NCBI RefSeq assembly: GCF_024868665.1
Contig: NW_026634391.1
Location: 1-64,000 of the forward strand
Length of the DNA stretch: 64,000 bases
Reading direction: 5' to 3'
Source of the DNA: Triplophysa rosa
Taxonomy: Eukaryota; Chordata; Actinopteri; Cypriniformes; Nemacheilidae
A model generated the notes under the pieces. It did not search any database. It saw nothing but the letters and a program-made list of their open reading frames with translations, and was not told the DNA's origin. The position numbers and the translations under genes are program-made. Below, piece after piece: positions 43,861 to 55,114 of the stretch; position 1 is the first letter of the stretch; each line of letters begins with the position of its first letter.

Positions 43861-44297
43861 TCTGGTGTCTTAACACTTTTTACAGACACTATCTCAGAAT
43901 CTGCTCTTTTCTTTAAGATAACAGTCAACATTGACAGCATTTTACAAAACCTTCACATGAATGCTTTGGTTTTTTTAACTTAAACTGAATTGTTTTCACC
44001 GGTTTAAAATGTTTAGAACCTTCTAATTCTGAAAAATCACATTCTGCTTATAAGGTTGAAAACATGCCAAACATTCAAGAAATACAAACAATTTACTCAT
44101 CATTTTTGTTAAACATGAAATCAGTGTTGCAATAATGTGTAAAGTGTAGTTACATTTACATGGTTTTTATGACACTTATTTCATATTTTAGGATGCTTTT
44201 TCTTGTTCAGGTTAAGCATAAAAGGCAGTGCTAATTGTTTTATCCACAGAAGGTGGGACAGGTCAAATTACTTTCTAGAGATGAGTATGGCTGAACT

Positions 44298-44756
44298 TGT
44301 CATGGTTCTGCCCCACCTTGTCTTGCTTCTCTTGACCTAGTGGCAGAACCATGATAGAACCTCTTGTTTTATGTGGAGAGTGACGTTTTGTCCCTGTTGG
44401 TCTTCCACTCTCCAGTGTGGCGTCTCTGTTCCCGCCCTTTCGTCTCCTCGTTATTGTTTGTTAATTAGTTCATGTTCTCATGCTGGTTCATTGTTCTGTT
44501 GCGTTGTGTTTGTGTCATGTGGGTCCGGGTGAGTTACTGTTCTGTAGTTAGTTTAGTTTATTGTGGTTATGTCAAGTGTTGTTATTATTTCTAGTCTAGT
44601 TAGTCCCTGTCCTTGTTGCTATGTTTTGTTATGTTCCCCCACGTGGGTCTTTGTTTTGTATTTTTTAGTTATAATTAAAGTCTGTCTTGTTAACCCCTTA
44701 CCCGCTGTCTGCACTTGGGTCCTCTGTCCTTGTCCTCACCACCAACGTTCATGACA
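44298..44756 (+). repeat. Solo LTR in the left palindrome arm
   Basis: TGTCATGGTT ... CATGACA, 459 bp, flanked by GAACT on both sides. A TTATAATTAAAG poly(A)-like signal lies near its 3' end. Same family as 2824-3455. Confidence 0.85.
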
Positions 44757-45313
44757 GAACTAACATAATAATGTTTATTGTAATTAAGACTGTTGACATT
44801 GTTGACAATTTGGCCTCAAGGCATCAATCACATTATGATATTCTATGTAAACACATGCAGGAATTAGGAAGCTAGCGCTGATGGCTAGTGTTGTGTCTAT
44901 AAATATAAAAAATAATCTCCTCAACAAAGTCTAAAACAAAACAAAAACATACTGTAGTTTGATGTGCTCTCCTTGTCAAGACTATCACAGTCAACATTGG
45001 GGTTTCTTTTAAACACCTCAGATATTTCCTCCTGTCGCTGAGGAGTCCGGTCACATGACAAAGAACGCTGATCCTGATTGATCCCCTTGTGTGCATTCAA
45101 AGTGCTGATTTGCTCGCAGATAGAACCTTATATCACCAAATTATAAATCGATTTTGTAGATAGAACCCTTTTGTTTTCTTAAAAATAGTCTTTATATAAA
45201 GTAGTTTTTTTAAATGTACACATGGCATAACGTTGTCACAGAATAAGAATATGTGAATAACTCAATTTTTGACAAAATTGTCAGATAGAACCTTTTATTC
45301 TAAGGCGACGATA

Positions 45314-46203
45314 TGTTCAATGAGAAACAAAGTCAAAGAGGACCGGGACTTCAAACCACCTACCTGCCAATGTCATGCCCAAAGCACTAACTACTACACC
45401 CGTTTTGAGAATACTGCTGTCACATAGGGGTCCTCCTGTGTTCAATGAGAAGTAAGAAGGTGGACAGGGCTTTAAACCACCAACCTGCCTATCCCAAACC
45501 GAAGCAATGTGAAGGCAGGCAAGGTAGAAACGTTGCAGATCCTGCCCCTAAATTTTTCCAAACCCTTTCAAATATTATCCTGTCATGTGTAACATGTAGT
45601 GTGCGTGGGCTTGGAATTTTAGCATATCTGTGTAAATATGTATGATTGCTTTATGAGGCATACAGTGTTGCTTGTGAGCATGCATCAAACGAATTGTTTC
45701 TGGCAATATATGCATCCATGCAATACGTTTAACAGGGGGGTAGAAACGTGACAGTTATGAAAAACAGATCCTGTCCCAAAATTACCTCCAACCTGCTTTA
45801 AATATAATCCTGTCATGTGTAACATGTAGTGTGTGGCCTTGACAGTTTTGCATGTCTCTGTATATATGAATAAATGCTCGATGAGACAAACCGTGTTGCA
45901 TGTGAGCAGGGATCAAACTTATTGTTTTTCACTATATGTGCATTCATGACAACTAAGAATGTTGCTGTGAGGGGAGTTTCTCCTATGTTCAATGAGAAAC
46001 AAAGTCAAAGAGGACCGGGACTTCAAACCACCTACCTGCCAATGTCATGCCCAAAGCACTAACTACTACACCCGTTTTGAGAATACTGCTGTCACATAGG
46101 GGTCCTCCTGTGTTCAATGAGAAGTAAGAAGGTGGACAGGGCTTTAAACCACCAACCTGCCTATCCCAAACCGAAGCAATGTGAAGGCAGGCAAGGTAGA
46201 AAA
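45314..46203 (+). repeat. 672-bp satellite, left arm copies
   Basis: Unit 45314-45985 and a partial unit from 45986. Each unit is itself a diverged dimer: TGTTCAATGAGAAACAAAG and TGTTCAATGAGAAGTAAG mark the two halves. Each half holds a tRNA-like inverse segment. Confidence 0.85.
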
Positions 46204-46210
46204 TTTAGGG

Positions 46211-47785
46211 GCAGGATCTGCAACGTTTCTACCTTGCCTGCCTTCACATTGCTTCGGTTTGGGATGGGCAGGTTGGTGGTTTAAAGCCCTGTCCACCTTC
46301 TTACTTCTCATTGAACACAGGAGGACCCCTATGTGACAGCAGTATTCTCAAAACGGGTGTAGTAGTTAGTGCTTTGGGCATGACATTGGCAGGTAGGTGG
46401 TTTGAAGTCCCGGTCCTCTTTGACTTTGTTTCTCATTGAACATAGGAGAAACTCCCCTCACAGCAACATTCTTAGTTGTCATGAATGCACATATAGTGAA
46501 AAACAATAAGTTTGATCCCTGCTCACATGCAACACGGTTTGTCTCATCGAGCATTTATTCATATTTACAGAGACATGCAAAACTGTCAAGGCCACACACT
46601 ACATGTTACACATGACAGGATTATATTTAAAGCAGGTTGGAGGTAATTTTGGGACAGGATCTGTTTTTCATAACTGTCACGTTTCTACCCCCCTGTTAAA
46701 CGTATTGCATGGATGCATATATTGCCAGAAACAATTCGTTTGATGCATGCTCACAAGCAACACTGTATGCCTCATAAAGCAATCATACATATTTACACAG
46801 ATATGCTAAAATTCCAAGCCCACGCACACTACATGTTACACATGACAGGATAATATTTGAAAGGGTTTGGAAAAATTTAGGGGCAGGATCTGCAACGTTT
46901 CTACCTTGCCTGCCTTCACATTGCTTCGGTTTGGGATAGGCAGGTTGGTGGTTTAAAGCCCTGTCCACCTTCTTACTTCTCATTGAACACAGGAGGACCC
47001 CTATGTGACAGCAGTATTCTCAAAACGGGTGTAGTAGTTAGTGCTTTGGGCATGACATTGGCAGGTAGGTGGTTTGAAGTCCCGGTCCTCTTTGACTTTG
47101 TTTCTCATTGAACATAGGAGAAACTCCCCTCACAGCAACATTCTTAGTTGTCATGAATGCACATATAGTGAAAAACAATAAGTTTGATCCCTGCTCACAT
47201 GCAACACGGTTTGTCTCATCGAGCATTTATTCATATTTACAGAGACATGCAAAACTGTCAAGGCCACACACTACATGTTACACATGACAGGATTATATTT
47301 AAAGCAGGTTGGAGGTAATTTTGGGACAGGATCTGTTTTTCATACCTGTCACGTTTCTACCCCCCTGTTAAACTTATTGCGTGGATGCATATATTGCCAG
47401 AAACAATTCGTTTGATGCATGCTCACAAGCAACACTGTATGCCTCATAAAGCAATCATACATATTTACACATATGCTAAAATTCCCAGCCCATGCACACT
47501 ACATGTTTCACATGACAGGATTATATTTAAAAGGTGTTTGGAAAAATGTAGGGGCAGGATCTGCAACGTTTCTACCTTGCCTGCCTTCACATTGCTTCGG
47601 TTTGGGATGGGCAGGTTGGTGGTTTAAAGCCCTGTCCACCTTCTTACTTCTCATTGAACACAGGAGGACCCCTATGTGACAGCAGTATTCTCAAAACGGG
47701 TGTAGTAGTTAGTGCTTTGGGCATGACATTGGCAGGTAGGTGGTTTGAAGTCCCGGTCCTCTTTGACTTTGTTTCTCATTGAACA
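46211..47785 (-). repeat. 672-bp satellite, right arm copies
   Basis: GCAGGATCTG recurs at 46211, 46883 and 47554 (spacing 672 and 671), so two full units and one partial. On this strand each unit shows TAGTAGTTAGTGC and then GGTTTGAAGTCCC, like the A and B boxes of a tRNA promoter. Confidence 0.85.
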
Positions 47786-48346
47786 TATCGATACCCTTAG
47801 AATTATAAGGTTTATCTGACATTTTGGTCAAAATTGAGTTATTCACATATTCTTTTCTGTGACAACTTATTTACATTATGCCATGTTTGTTTTTTAAATG
47901 TGTACATTTTAGGACTTTTTTAAGAAAACAAAAAGGTTCTATCTACAAAACGAATTATAATTTGGTGCTATAAGGTTCTATCTGCAACAGCCAATCAGCA
48001 CTTTGAATGCACACAAGAGGACCAATCAGGATCAGCGTTCTTTGTCATGTGACCGGACTCCTCAGCGACAGGAGGAAATATCTGAGGTGTTTAAAAGAAA
48101 CCCCAATGTTGACTGTGATAGTCTTGACAAGGAGAGCACATCAAACTACAGTATGTTTTTGTTTTGTTTTAGACTTTGTTGAGGAGATTATTTTTTATAT
48201 TTATAGACACAACACTAGCCATCAGCGCTAGCTTCCTAATTCCTGCATGTGTTTACATAGAATATCATAATGTGATTGATGCCTTGAGGCCAAATTGTCA
48301 ACAATGTCAACAGTCTTAATTACAATAAACATTATTATGTTAGTTC

Positions 48347-48805
48347 TGTCATGAACGTTGGTGGTGAGGACAAGGACAGAGGACCCAAGTGCAGACAGCG
48401 GGTAAGGGGTTAACAAGACAGACTTTAATTATAACTAAAAAATACAAAACAAAGACCCACGTGGGGGAACATAACAAAACATAGCAACAAGGACAGGGAC
48501 TAACTAGACTAGAAATAATAACAACACTTGACATAACCACAATAAACTAAACTAACTACAGAACAGTAACTCACCCGGACCCACATGACACAAACACAAC
48601 GCAACAGAACAATGAACCAGCATGAGAACATGAACTAATTAACAAACAATAACGAGGAGACGAAAGGGCGGGAACAGAGACGCCACACTGGAGAGTGGAA
48701 GACCAACAGGGACAAAACGTCACTCTCCACATAAAACAAGAGGTTCTATCATGGTTCTGCCACTAGGTCAAGAGAAGCAAGACAAGGTGGGGCAGAACCA
48801 TGACA
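48347..48805 (-). repeat. Solo LTR in the right palindrome arm
   Basis: Mirror of 44298-44756, also 459 bp, flanked by AGTTC on both sides. The same insertion copied with the arm. Confidence 0.85.
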
Positions 48806-48973
48806 AGTTCAGCCATACTCATCTCTAGAAAGTAATTTGACCTGTCCCACCTTCTGTGGATAAAACAATTAGCACTGCCTTTTATGCTTAACCTGAACAA
48901 GAAAAAGCATCCTAAAATATGAAATAAGTGTCATAAAAACCATGTAAATGTAACTACACTTTACACATTATTG

Positions 48974-48974
48974 N
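48974..48974. other. Assembly N, junction 3
   Basis: A single N between the end of the palindrome and a V exon lacking its 5' half. Confidence 0.7.
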
Positions 48975-49082
48975 TGCCAGATTCACTGCTGTCATCACCA
49001 AAGAGAAAGAAACTCGTGTGTATCTGGAGATCTCCTCTGTTTCTCTAACAGACTCTGATCTGTATTACTGCGCCCTGATGCC
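48975..49082 (+). pseudogene. TCR V segment V11, 3' half
   Basis: Open FR3 in frame (ARFTAVITKEKETRVYLEIS, then DSDLYYC and CDR3 start ALMP). Everything 5' of FR3 is missing at the N, so the gene may be whole in the real genome. V5 family. Confidence 0.75.
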
Positions 49083-49120
49083 CACAGTGACACAAAACAC
49101 AACAACACTGAACAAAAACC
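49083..49120 (+). other. V11 RSS
   Basis: Consensus CACAGTG, a 22-bp spacer and nonamer ACAAAAACC (49112-49120). Confidence 0.87.
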
Positions 49121-49167
49121 TCACACACAACATCTGCATCACACATATATAACTTCTTTTGACACAC

Positions 49168-50092
49168 TGTTTTCCTGCTACAACACTTTTATTCAAGCTT
49201 GTGAACTATTCATTTGTTATTATTTAATGTCTGTTATGTACATTTTACTCATTTCCACGTGTTATGAAAACTGCAGTCACAAAAGTGAGTTACTCTATAA
49301 CAATTATCAGAAAGTGAGACAGAGCAGTTCTATATTAAAAGTATCGTTTCATTTAAATAAAAATTTGTTTTAAAGTATTGATACATTGGATCTGAAGTGA
49401 TTTGGATTAAAAATATTAAATTGGTGTCACATCACAGTGATATTTGGGTGTATAATTTTAAAGGGTTAACTTAAAAATGAATATCAATCATTATTTACCT
49501 GAATTTGTGCCATATAATTCTTTTTTTATCAGAGAGCAAAGATGAAGAATTGACTGAGAGATTTAATGCAAATCACAATCTGTCCTCACTGTCAGTTTTG
49601 TTTAATAATTCAGATTTGACACGTGTCTCAAACACACTGTGGATGTGCTGACAGAGCTTTTAGTGGATTCAGAGCTTAAATCATTCTGTTAAAAATTCAG
49701 ATTAATACTAAAAATCATTTACAGATCATGAAATCACCTTGTGAAGTATTGAGGGTTTACATGTTTAGTGATTTCACTTGTCATCCACAAGGGGTCAGCA
49801 TTGATCTCTCCATATATGACATGTATGATTAGATCATACAGTATGATAAACTACATGCAAGAAGAGCTCTGTGTAATTGTCAAAGCAGATAAAATGACAT
49901 TTATCTCATAGATCAGCTATGTTTGGATGGGGTTTGATTTCTCTGTTTTTCATGGCACATTATTATGGTAAACACCTAAAAACTTTTTCTGAACACTTTA
50001 TGCCTGCCTAGATTTACTTTATTAATAGGTTAACCAACAATTAACATGAATTGTTTGGATTTTTCATTGTGCTGGTGACAAAACAATGAGTT
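49168..50092. repeat. V5-family 3' flank, second copy
   Basis: Near-identical to 10779-11698, with very few substitutions. Confidence 0.8.
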
Positions 50093-50491
50093 GAACACAG
50101 TTAAAAAATATTTCAATTGTTTCAACAGTTAATAGTCTGGAGGTCTTTGCACATTGAGTATGAAACTGTCATTCGAACTTTCCGCATGTTAAAAAATAAT
50201 ACAACATCACGTTGTGTCAATCAAAAAACAGACCTCCTCTAAACACACTTCCCCTCCTAACCGGGGGGAGGGGGTCCGAGGGTTCCTGAGGCTGTTCGTA
50301 AATGTGTTCTGGAAGTTTCACATGAGAAATAACTGAAATAGTTTCCAAGGATAACAAAACTCGAGGATGGTGGAATATGGGTGTAAAAAGCGGGAGACTC
50401 CCGGCCGGGAATCAAACCCCTGATGTTTGTTTATTAATATAATGTTTTACAGACTGAGCTACAGGAACACTTCTGTTGTTTTCATGTTCAG
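50093..50491. other. Intergenic with SINE-like piece
   Basis: 50240-50410 is related to 11775-11950. 50404-50468 has inverse A- and B-box remnants (GAATCAAACCC, CTGAGCTACAGG) related to 15068-15136. Confidence 0.5.
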
Positions 50492-51047
50492 TGTCAGGAT
50501 TGAGGTGCAGAGAACCCAAGCGCAGGCAGACGTGAAGGGGTTAACAAATATTTATTGAAAAAAAGACAGAAACAAAAACACCCACAATGGGGAAAAAACT
50601 AAACTGAGAAAAAACAACAACCATAAAACAAAAACTTCCCACGAGGGGGACAAGACAGAACACGATCAAAATACAAGAATAAACTAAACAATTACCAACA
50701 CTTTACGGGGAGCAGGAACAGAACGAACAAGGCACACAAGGAACGAAGTACACGCATTACAGACATAGTACTGAGTACAATCCACACGCACAAGACAAAG
50801 AAACAAGAGGGTATATATAGGAAAGACAAACGAGGGATAACGACACAGGGCAGGTGTGGGTAATGAAACACTCAGGGAAGGATAACAAGGAAACGAGATG
50901 GCGGGAACAGAGACGAGACACTGGAGAGAACGTATATTATTGTCAAAAGGACAACAATATGTTTCTCTCCACACATAACCAAAGATTTTGTCATGGCTCT
51001 GCTACAGGACCAAGAAAAACATGACTAAATGAAGCAGAGCCATGACA
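50492..51047 (-). repeat. Solo LTR upstream of V12
   Basis: TGTCAGGATTG ... CCATGACA, 556 bp, flanked by GTTCAG on both sides. The paralogous V6 flank at 15153-15172 retains the uninterrupted TTCATGTTCAGTGTCAGATG. Confidence 0.85.
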
Positions 51048-51092
51048 GTTCAGTGTCAGATGTTGTGGAGAAGTGTAATGATGTGAATGTTC

Positions 51093-51540
51093 ATGATTCT
51101 CTGTGCTCTGCTTCTGTTATTCCTCATCAAAAGTAAGTGAAGTTTACTTTACTTTTTAATTGCACAAGTGATGTAATAAAATTGGAGCTTTATATTATGT
51201 TTAGATTTCATTATTTTTTATTATTATTAAAATATTTCAAATATGTAATTTTATGCTTGATTTTCAGGTGACACATTTGCACAGTCAATAACATCATTAC
51301 AAAAGAAAACATTTGCATCTGAGGGAGAAAAAGTCTCTGTCTCCTGTGAATATGGTGGAGCTGTAGATAACCTCCACTGGTATCTTCAGTTTCCCAGATC
51401 TAAGCCAGAGTTTCTGCTTTGGATTTATCCACACGGAACCACAAGTGACCTAAAGTTGATAAAAGCAAAACTCTTGTGAGTCTGGAGATCTTTCCTGCTG
51501 AAGTAACAGATTCTGCACTTTACTTCTGCGCACTGAAGCC
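51093..51540 (+). pseudogene. TCR V segment V12, frameshifted copy of V6
   Basis: The leader 51093-51132 (MILCALLLLFLIK) and V exon 51268-51540 match V6 closely. A 19-bp deletion in CDR2-FR3 between ACCT direct repeats (AGTGACC then TAAAG at about 51448) shifts the frame and gives an early TGA. FR2 reads WYLQ instead of WYRQ, and the conserved YYC has become YFC. Leader splice sites and RSS are intact. Confidence 0.85.
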
Positions 51541-51578
51541 CACAATGACAGAAAACTCATGAACACTGTACAAAAACC
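51541..51578 (+). other. V12 RSS
   Basis: CACAATG, 22-bp spacer, ACAAAAACC, identical in form to V6. Confidence 0.82.
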
Positions 51579-52170
51579 CCCTGAACACTAAATCTCTATA
51601 GATAATATCATTTAAGTCTATTCATGTGAATCAGTGAAGAAGAAATCAAATGAAATCAAACACTGAAGTGAAACAGACAATAAAGTGAGTCGAGGACAAC
51701 AGCACAGAGTTTACAGCTGCTGTCTACATCACACAAACACAGAAAACACAAGTTAACAATGTCAAATATACAGTATATATTCAGTTGTTTATTTACATTT
51801 CAAAGCAGTGGAGACATAATGTCACAGTTGCAAGTGGTAAATAACCTTGCAGACAAATCAACTTTTGTCACACATGCACACACGCATGAACGCAAGCACA
51901 CGCACAGAATATATGAAATCTGACTTGAAGAATTTTACTCTCTTATTTTGGCTTTTTAAACTCAGGTAAGTAAAAGAGATTAAAGGGATTTATGAGCATC
52001 AGAAGGACTTCACATCAAATCCTGAAGAGGGCGCAGTTCACACAAACTGCTGACACAAACTCCTCCCTTCCATTTTCATCTCATTTGTTATTGTAAACTC
52101 ACTCAATACGAACCATATCTCAACTCATTGGATGATTTATTTGTCCTTCATGTTTCAGTCAGCACATAAA
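51579..52170. other. V12-V13 intergenic
   Basis: The first part is shared with the V6 3' flank. 51970-52170 is almost identical to the V4 5' flank. Confidence 0.6.
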
Positions 52171-52601
52171 ATGAATACCCTGATGATGTTGGTGATTTTG
52201 GTATTGATTTGTTATGGTAAGTTTAGCAAGTTTGTAATTTCTGAAGTACTTCAGGTTTCATATCATCATTATGGGTTATAAATGTATTGCTGTCTTTCTT
52301 CAGAGTGTCGTGGAGAAGAGAAAGTTGATCAGCCAGACAAACAAATCACTGAATCTGAAGGAGGATCAGTAACTTTACACTGTAAATACAAAACAGCTTC
52401 ATCTCAGCCAGATCTCTTCTGGTACATTCAGAGAGTAAATGACTTTCCTAAAGACATCCTGAGGAGAAGTAAATATGGAGGAGATAATGGCAGTGAGTTT
52501 CAGGAGAGATTTCAGTCTGAAGTGAAGTCAGATTCAGTTCCTCTGATCATTCAGGATGTGTGTGTGAGTGACTCTGCTGTGTATTACTGCGCTCTGAAGC
52601 C
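52171..52601 (+). CDS. TCR alpha/delta V segment V13
   Basis: The leader 52171-52216 (MNTLMMLVILVLICY) ends in phase 1 at GTAAGT; the V exon is 52304-52601. Open, with VTLHCKYK, LFWYIQRV, SDSAVYYC and ALKP. The 5' flank, leader and ECRG start match V4, while PDLFW, KDILRR and QDVCVSDS match V7, so the gene looks mosaic. It has the extra FR3 Cys. Confidence 0.88.
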
Positions 52602-52639
52602 CACAGTCACTAAACACACTCAACACTCACACAAAAACA
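52602..52639 (+). other. V13 RSS
   Basis: CACAGTC, 22-bp spacer, nonamer ACAAAAACA (52631-52639). Confidence 0.83.
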
Positions 52640-53407
52640 CTCAGTCTTATGACAATATCATCCAAAACAAACAATCTTACACTCTTACATTTTCATCACT
52701 TGGTGCTTTAATATTTTGAATATTTTATGGTATGTGCATTAAATAATCTTTTATTTAACACGCAAGAATGAATGAACTTTGAATTCCAAACCCGCTTGTC
52801 CTCTTCAGGGTCACATGAGGACTGAAGTCTCTTCCAGCATCTCGAGCTGCAGAGAAGTAACAGAAGAAACATTCAGTCCACTGCAGACCAGCTACAGATA
52901 TACACACACATATTTACTCTCACACACTGTTTTAGAGTACACTTACACGACAACAATGAAGTAGAACATGTTAAAGTGTTTGTTTGCATTTTAATAAAGT
53001 TCCACATACAGCAACGTTGTATTTACACGTATCTGAGAGTAAAAATGGGTCCTTTACCATAGTGGATATATATATACAGGCATTCCTGGTCATTTTGAAA
53101 ATGTGTTAATGTTGTTGGATCTCTAATATTCATCATGTTCGCACTTTAGATAAAAGCATCCAGTATGAATATAATTAAGTGATTTCCTGAATAATCATAA
53201 ACATTGTTACAAAACCTTTAATGTAAACTACAGCACTGTTAAATCATGTTAAATCAAAATATGAAAAGAAGAAGAGTCACAGCATCATGTGACAGACAGC
53301 AGGAAGTTTCATGTGACTTTATGTGTGAGGTGCAGAGACTGACAGTAACACAAATCTACAGCTCACATCACACACAACATCAACACACATGATCTGACTT
53401 CACAAAC
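52640..53407. other. V13-V14 intergenic
   Basis: No gene. An AATAAA-like TTTTAATAAAG lies at about 52990. Confidence 0.4.
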
Positions 53408-53875
53408 ATGAACACACACCTGCTTCTCATCTTCATCATCATTTCAGGTCAAATATGTACTGTATAATGACAATAGTTATAAAACATACAGGATAATAAT
53501 AATATAATTCATGTTAAAATAATATAATTTTATAATTGTGTTCAAGTTGAATATTCTTGTTTGTTTGTTTTAGGTGTGATGACTGCAGATCAGATCGGTC
53601 CAAATAAAGAATCAATAATCATAAAGAAAGAACAGGAGACTGTGATCTTGAGCTGTTCATATGACACCAGCAGCAGTTATGTTACACTTAACTGGTCCAG
53701 ACAATATCCAAACAGAGAACTTCAGTATTTAATCTGGAAAGATGCTCGGTCACGGAGTGGAACTGGTACTCCTTCTGATCCTCGGTTTAGTTCGACTACA
53801 TCACGCACATCCACTGAACTCATTATTAATGATGTGACTCTGTCAGATTCAGCTCTATATTACTGTGCTCTGGAG
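53408..53875 (+). CDS. TCR alpha/delta V segment V14
   Basis: The leader 53408-53447 (MNTHLLLIFIIIS) ends in phase 1 at a GTCAAA donor, weaker than the GTAAGT/GTAAAT of other V genes. The V exon is 53574-53875. Open, with VILSCSYD, FR2 LNWSRQYP, FR3 PRFSSTTS and DSALYYC, CDR3 start ALEP. The Trp is kept but the Tyr that normally follows it is Ser (WSRQ instead of WYRQ). V2/V15/V16 family. Confidence 0.85.
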
Positions 53876-53914
53876 CCCAGTGATACAAAAAGCCTGAGAG
53901 TCTTTACAAAAACT
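53876..53914 (+). other. V14 RSS (non-canonical heptamer)
   Basis: CCCAGTG, a 23-bp spacer and ACAAAAACT (53906-53914). Confidence 0.85.
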
Positions 53915-54409
53915 CTAACACACATTTATTGTTTTGAAAATCAGCAATCAAATAGTAGCAAACCACAGAAATAAACCACAAAGCCTGATAACGACAGGAA
54001 TCAAAACACCTGCTGAACATTAAATACAGACTCATGAAGTAAAGGGTTAATAAAGAATCTACAGTAAGAGTTTATTCATATTCACATGTGTATTACTGTA
54101 TACCGACTATAATAATGGTTAATTGTAATGGTGAAGACATAATGAATATAAATCACATTGACAGTTACAGGTGATGTTTGTGATATTTTTATATCTTGCC
54201 ATAAAATTGCATTATACAATATCATAAAGAAGTTAAAAAAAAGTTTATGACCAAATTTAATTCCTCACAGCCCCATAAACAAAGATTGATACTGACTGAA
54301 AGTAAACATTATTAATAATAAATAATATAGAAAAGAGGAATATGACCTTTAAATATTTTGTAATGTCAAAAATAAAGGGTGCAATGCACTTGTTATTGTT
54401 TATCCCCTG
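53915..54409. other. Intergenic
   Basis: AT-rich. Nothing recognised. Confidence 0.35.
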
Positions 54410-54714
54410 CATCTAAACTCCTCCCTTTCTATTGATTTGCTATTATGTATATGAAAGTGTTGAAGAATAAACTTCTCTCACAGATTCATCATTTGCTTGA
54501 AAACCACTTTAAGATCTTTAAGAAAAAAACTATGCAACTTTGGCTAGACATGTTGATATGTGCATTATACTTAATCTTGGTAAACATAATGTTCATTTTT
54601 ATTGAACAGTGCTATTTTTATTATTATTCAGACTTAATTATTAAACTCTGTGTTTTCAGATCAGAGGATAAACTACACAGTCACTAAAACACACTTAACA
54701 CTCACACAAACATT
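54410..54714 (+). pseudogene. V4-family relic with RSS remnant
   Basis: AAACTCCTCCCTTTC at about 54416 recalls the V4/V13 5' flank. At 54676 there is CACAGTC, a 23-bp spacer and ACAAACATT, with intervening ACTAAAACACACTTAACAC like the V4 spacer. The V exon between is unrecognisable. Confidence 0.5.
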
Positions 54715-55114
54715 GAGCTCTGCTTTTTTATTTCTGTTTCACTTTTATGATCATTGTGTATCACTGGCTTTATACTTCCATATACTGCAGAATAAAATAT
54801 AAATACAAACATGAACAGGGACATGTTTTATATGAAAAAAATGACACAATATGATTCTTTACATGTGTATCTTTACACAACGTATAACTGACATTTCCCA
54901 CAAAATCTGTGAATCAGGATACGGTCAATGATGAAAGTGTTTGGGTTCTGATGTCACTGGCCACACCCACACTATTCAGAAACAGCAGATCATCTCTTCA
55001 CTGCAGTTATCTATAAAACTAATGTTTATAAACCTCCAACAAACTCACACTGTAGTAAAACCTCATAAGACTGTCATCATAAACTATTAAACAAACTCAA
55101 TCTGATGCATTAAG
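54715..55114. other. Intergenic upstream of V15
   Basis: No gene. CCACACCCACACTATTCAG at 54962 resembles the flank shared by V2, V9 and V16 and may be promoter sequence of this V family. Confidence 0.4.

Larger units (their letters stand above)
44130..48973. repeat. 4.8-kb imperfect palindrome
   Basis: 44130-46203 is the inverse of 46204-48973. The outer 950 bp of the two arms are almost identical, and the next 220 bp differ by roughly a tenth. The arms are unequal because the right one holds an extra 672-bp satellite unit. The right arm ends on the base before the N at 48974. It contains no gene; mirrored frames are by-products. Confidence 0.9.

Noticed and set aside
45445..47226. Repeated 62-66 residue open frames in the palindrome
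   Set aside because: They are the same satellite bases read several times on both arms. No start context, domain or conservation suggests a protein.
44563..48540. 63-residue frames at 44563 and 48349
   Set aside because: They lie within the mirrored solo LTRs and are by-products.
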